A program made the translations under genes and the position numbers. From a bacterium (GTDB taxonomy: Bacteria > Acidobacteriota > Blastocatellia > Pyrinomonadales > Pyrinomonadaceae): a DNA stretch of 6,841 bases. The notes under the pieces are model-generated. The model was not told where the DNA came from and did no database searches. It saw only the letters and a program-made list of their open reading frames with translations. Position 1 is the stretch's first letter, and each line of letters begins with the position of its first letter. The DNA is taken from contig JAQSDP010000088.1 of NCBI GenBank assembly GCA_029945985.1, forward strand, positions 1 through 6,841. Direction: 5' to 3'. Below, piece after piece: positions 5,859 through 6,841 of this stretch.

Positions 5859-6372
5859 GTGCGCCTTGAACCTCTTCAAATTTCTTCTCCACGATATTCG
5901 CGTCGTCGAAGAATGCGTTGTTTGTCACCTCGATAACGGCCCATGGTGGGGGTTCGAAGGCGGATAGCTCGTCGGCTGAGGCGAAGTCGGCGCGGGCTCG
6001 GTTTAAGCCCCAGAGTGGGCCGAGGTAGATGTCGAACGAAAACATCTTGCCATCGAACTCGTGAAAGTAGCGGTTCTTGCGGATCTCGGTTCCCTCGAAC
6101 GGCTTGAAGTGTTCGTATTCAGTGTCGTTCAGGTAGATCTCGGCGTATTTCCACTCGCCTCGGTGTTCGGGGTCGGCGGGAAACCGCTGCTGGAGAATGT
6201 GGGTCCACTCCTTTGTTTCAGGCACGCGTATCAGCCGCATTCTTAGCCGCGTTTCGTGGACATAATTGTCGAATATCTGCAGGTGCGAGCTTTGCGGCGT
6301 CAGCGGTTCGGGCAGCGCTTCGATAAGAAACGTGCGGTGAAACTCGGTTCGATAGGTTTTGTCGGCATTCAT
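5845..6372 (-). CDS. CYTH-domain (triphosphate tunnel metalloenzyme-like) protein
   Basis: This is a 175-residue cytoplasmic protein with no signal or membrane segment. Its order of motifs fits a single CYTH domain: an N-terminal strand EFHRTFL (10-16) at the place of the ExExK signature, IFDNY then TRLRMRL (33-47), KYAEIYLNDTEYEHF (75-89), RYFHEFDGKMFSFDIY (101-116), GLNRARADF (122-130) and AVIEVT (145-150). Members include inorganic triphosphatases, thiamine triphosphatase and class IV adenylate cyclases, all acting on triphosphates through acidic and basic residues lining a tunnel. The signature is degenerate: E-x-E-x-K reads E10-x-H12-x-T14, and AEVEF-like acids in strand 122-130 are partly lost. 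The substrate is therefore unknown, and loss of activity is possible. The start ATG has no Shine-Dalgarno but stands 7 bases after a perfect TATAAT. The last residues (LQSS) are encoded in sequence that matches the adjacent repeat. Confidence 0.72.
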   Translation of the reverse strand: MNADKTYRTEFHRTFLIEALPEPLTPQSSHLQIFDNYVHETRLRMRLIRVPETKEWTHILQQRFPADPEHRGEWKYAEIYLNDTEYEHFKPFEGTEIRKNRYFHEFDGKMFSFDIYLGPLWGLNRARADFASADELSAFEPPPWAVIEVTNNAFFDDANIVEKKFEEVQGALQSS

Positions 6373-6387
6373 TGGATTTATTATACT
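6359..6387 (+). promoter_or_regulatory. Possible promoter for the lipoprotein gene, overlapping the leftward -10
   Basis: TTGTCG (6359-6364, 4 of 6 matches) and TATACT (6382-6387, 5 of 6) are 17 bases apart on the plus strand. The start point would be near 6394, giving a leader of about 55 bases to the ATG at 6450. The -35 box lies in the first codons of the divergent CYTH gene, and the -10 box shares four bases with the opposite-strand TATAAT. Confidence 0.42.
6380..6385 (-). promoter_or_regulatory. TATAAT -10 box placing the CYTH transcript start at or next to its ATG
   Basis: The minus strand has a perfect TATAAT (complement of 6380-6385), followed by 7 bases and then the ATG at 6372. Transcription would begin within a base or so of the start codon, implying a leaderless mRNA, consistent with the absence of a ribosome binding site. 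No good -35 box is present at the usual distance, so the call rests on the -10 box and its position. Confidence 0.42.
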
Positions 6388-6449
6388 TTCGGTACTGAAT
6401 AATGATGGAATGACGGGCGAAACGTCCGCATTTTTTTGGAGAAATCGAT

Positions 6450-6841
6450 ATGAAAGTTTATTTATTTATTGCAACAGTTTTTACAGCGCTCCTATTTTCT
6501 GCATGCGGAGATTCGACGACTACGACGAACGTCAATGTAAACGCGAAACGTGTGAACAACGCGGCACCGGCGAACAATAATACCGGGGGACCGCTCGCAC
6601 CGACGACGCCTACACCGGAAGCGACGACCAACAACGCTCCGACGCTGACGCCTGTTTATAAGGCTTATTGTGCGGCATGGGTGAAGAAGGACGAGACGGC
6701 TCTAAGGAAGATCTATTCATCGGACACGATCGCCGATTTTGAGAAAACGATGAAGGCAGACGGGATCAAGTCGCTCGTCGATTTTCTTTCGGACGATAAG
6801 GCGTCGAACGAACTGTGCGAGGCACGGAATGAGAAGATCAC
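6450..6841 (+). CDS. Secreted lipoprotein of unknown function (3' end outside window)
   Basis: The frame opens at ATG 6450 and stays open for 130 codons to the window edge. GGAG at 6438-6441, 8 bases before ATG, supports the start. The first 19 residues form a lipoprotein signal peptide: MK, a hydrophobic run, and the lipobox LFSAC with the lipidated Cys at 19. The residue after it is Gly, not Asp, which in the E. coli rule would send it to the outer membrane. Residues about 22-72 are a Thr/Asn/Pro-rich flexible linker (including TTPTPEAT). A compact domain then begins at about VYKAYCAAWVKKDETALRKIY. That W-x-KKD-x-x-ALRKIYS pattern is reminiscent of NTF2-like/SnoaL-type folds, which is only an impression. 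Two Cys follow in the domain part. It diverges from the CYTH gene across a 77-base control region. Confidence 0.85.
   Translation, partial: MKVYLFIATVFTALLFSACGDSTTTTNVNVNAKRVNNAAPANNNTGGPLAPTTPTPEATTNNAPTLTPVYKAYCAAWVKKDETALRKIYSSDTIADFEKTMKADGIKSLVDFLSDDKASNELCEARNEKI

Noticed and set aside
6359..6580. Plus-strand open frame starting at 6359
   Set aside because: It runs through the promoter region and into another frame of the lipoprotein gene. The frame from 6450 has a ribosome binding site, signal peptide and lipobox.

Overview
The window looks like a chromosomal segment of a moderately GC-rich, Gram-negative-type bacterium. I would guess Acidobacteriota, probably near the Blastocatellia/Pyrinomonas group. 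That placement is inference from style: short secreted proteins with Thr/Pro-rich (TPTP) linkers, a lone B12-type radical SAM protein, and a RAYT starting MYNWRNLT with a WHSPPH motif. There is no rRNA or other marker gene to settle it. I saw no tRNA, rRNA or CRISPR array.

Layout. (1) Bases 2-448, plus strand: the 3' end of a TIGR03960-type B12-binding radical SAM gene. It converges with, and overlaps by 15 bases, a minus-strand gene set. (2) Bases 434-3412, minus strand: glmM (phosphoglucosamine mutase), aroB (3-dehydroquinate synthase) and a 135-residue membrane-anchored protein of unknown function, probably one operon read from a promoter near 3431-3459. GlmM feeds UDP-GlcNAc for peptidoglycan and LPS; AroB is the second step of the shikimate pathway. 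(3) Bases 3413-3612: a divergent control region with a possible promoter for each side and a 7-8-7 dyad (3510-3531) over the rightward -35 box. (4) Bases 3613-4935, plus strand: a secreted lytic-transglycosylase-like protein with a conserved catalytic Glu. (5) Bases 4956-5858: a small mobile-element-like island. It holds a RAYT (REP-associated tyrosine transposase) gene broken by one extra base, and a long REP-like hairpin on each side. Extra half-repeats lie outside the hairpins at an exact 27-base pitch. (6) Bases 5845-6372, minus strand: a CYTH/triphosphate-tunnel protein with a degenerate signature motif. (7) Bases 6373-6449: a compact divergent promoter region. (8) Bases 6450 to the end, plus strand: a lipoprotein, cut by the window edge.

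The housekeeping genes are ordinary. The most unusual part is the RAYT island. Its two flanking hairpins share an outer and an inner stem, with one compensatory base-pair exchange and several wobble changes between copies. Half-repeats point inward from both sides at a 27-base phase, and one outer fragment appears to supply the last codons of the neighbouring CYTH gene.
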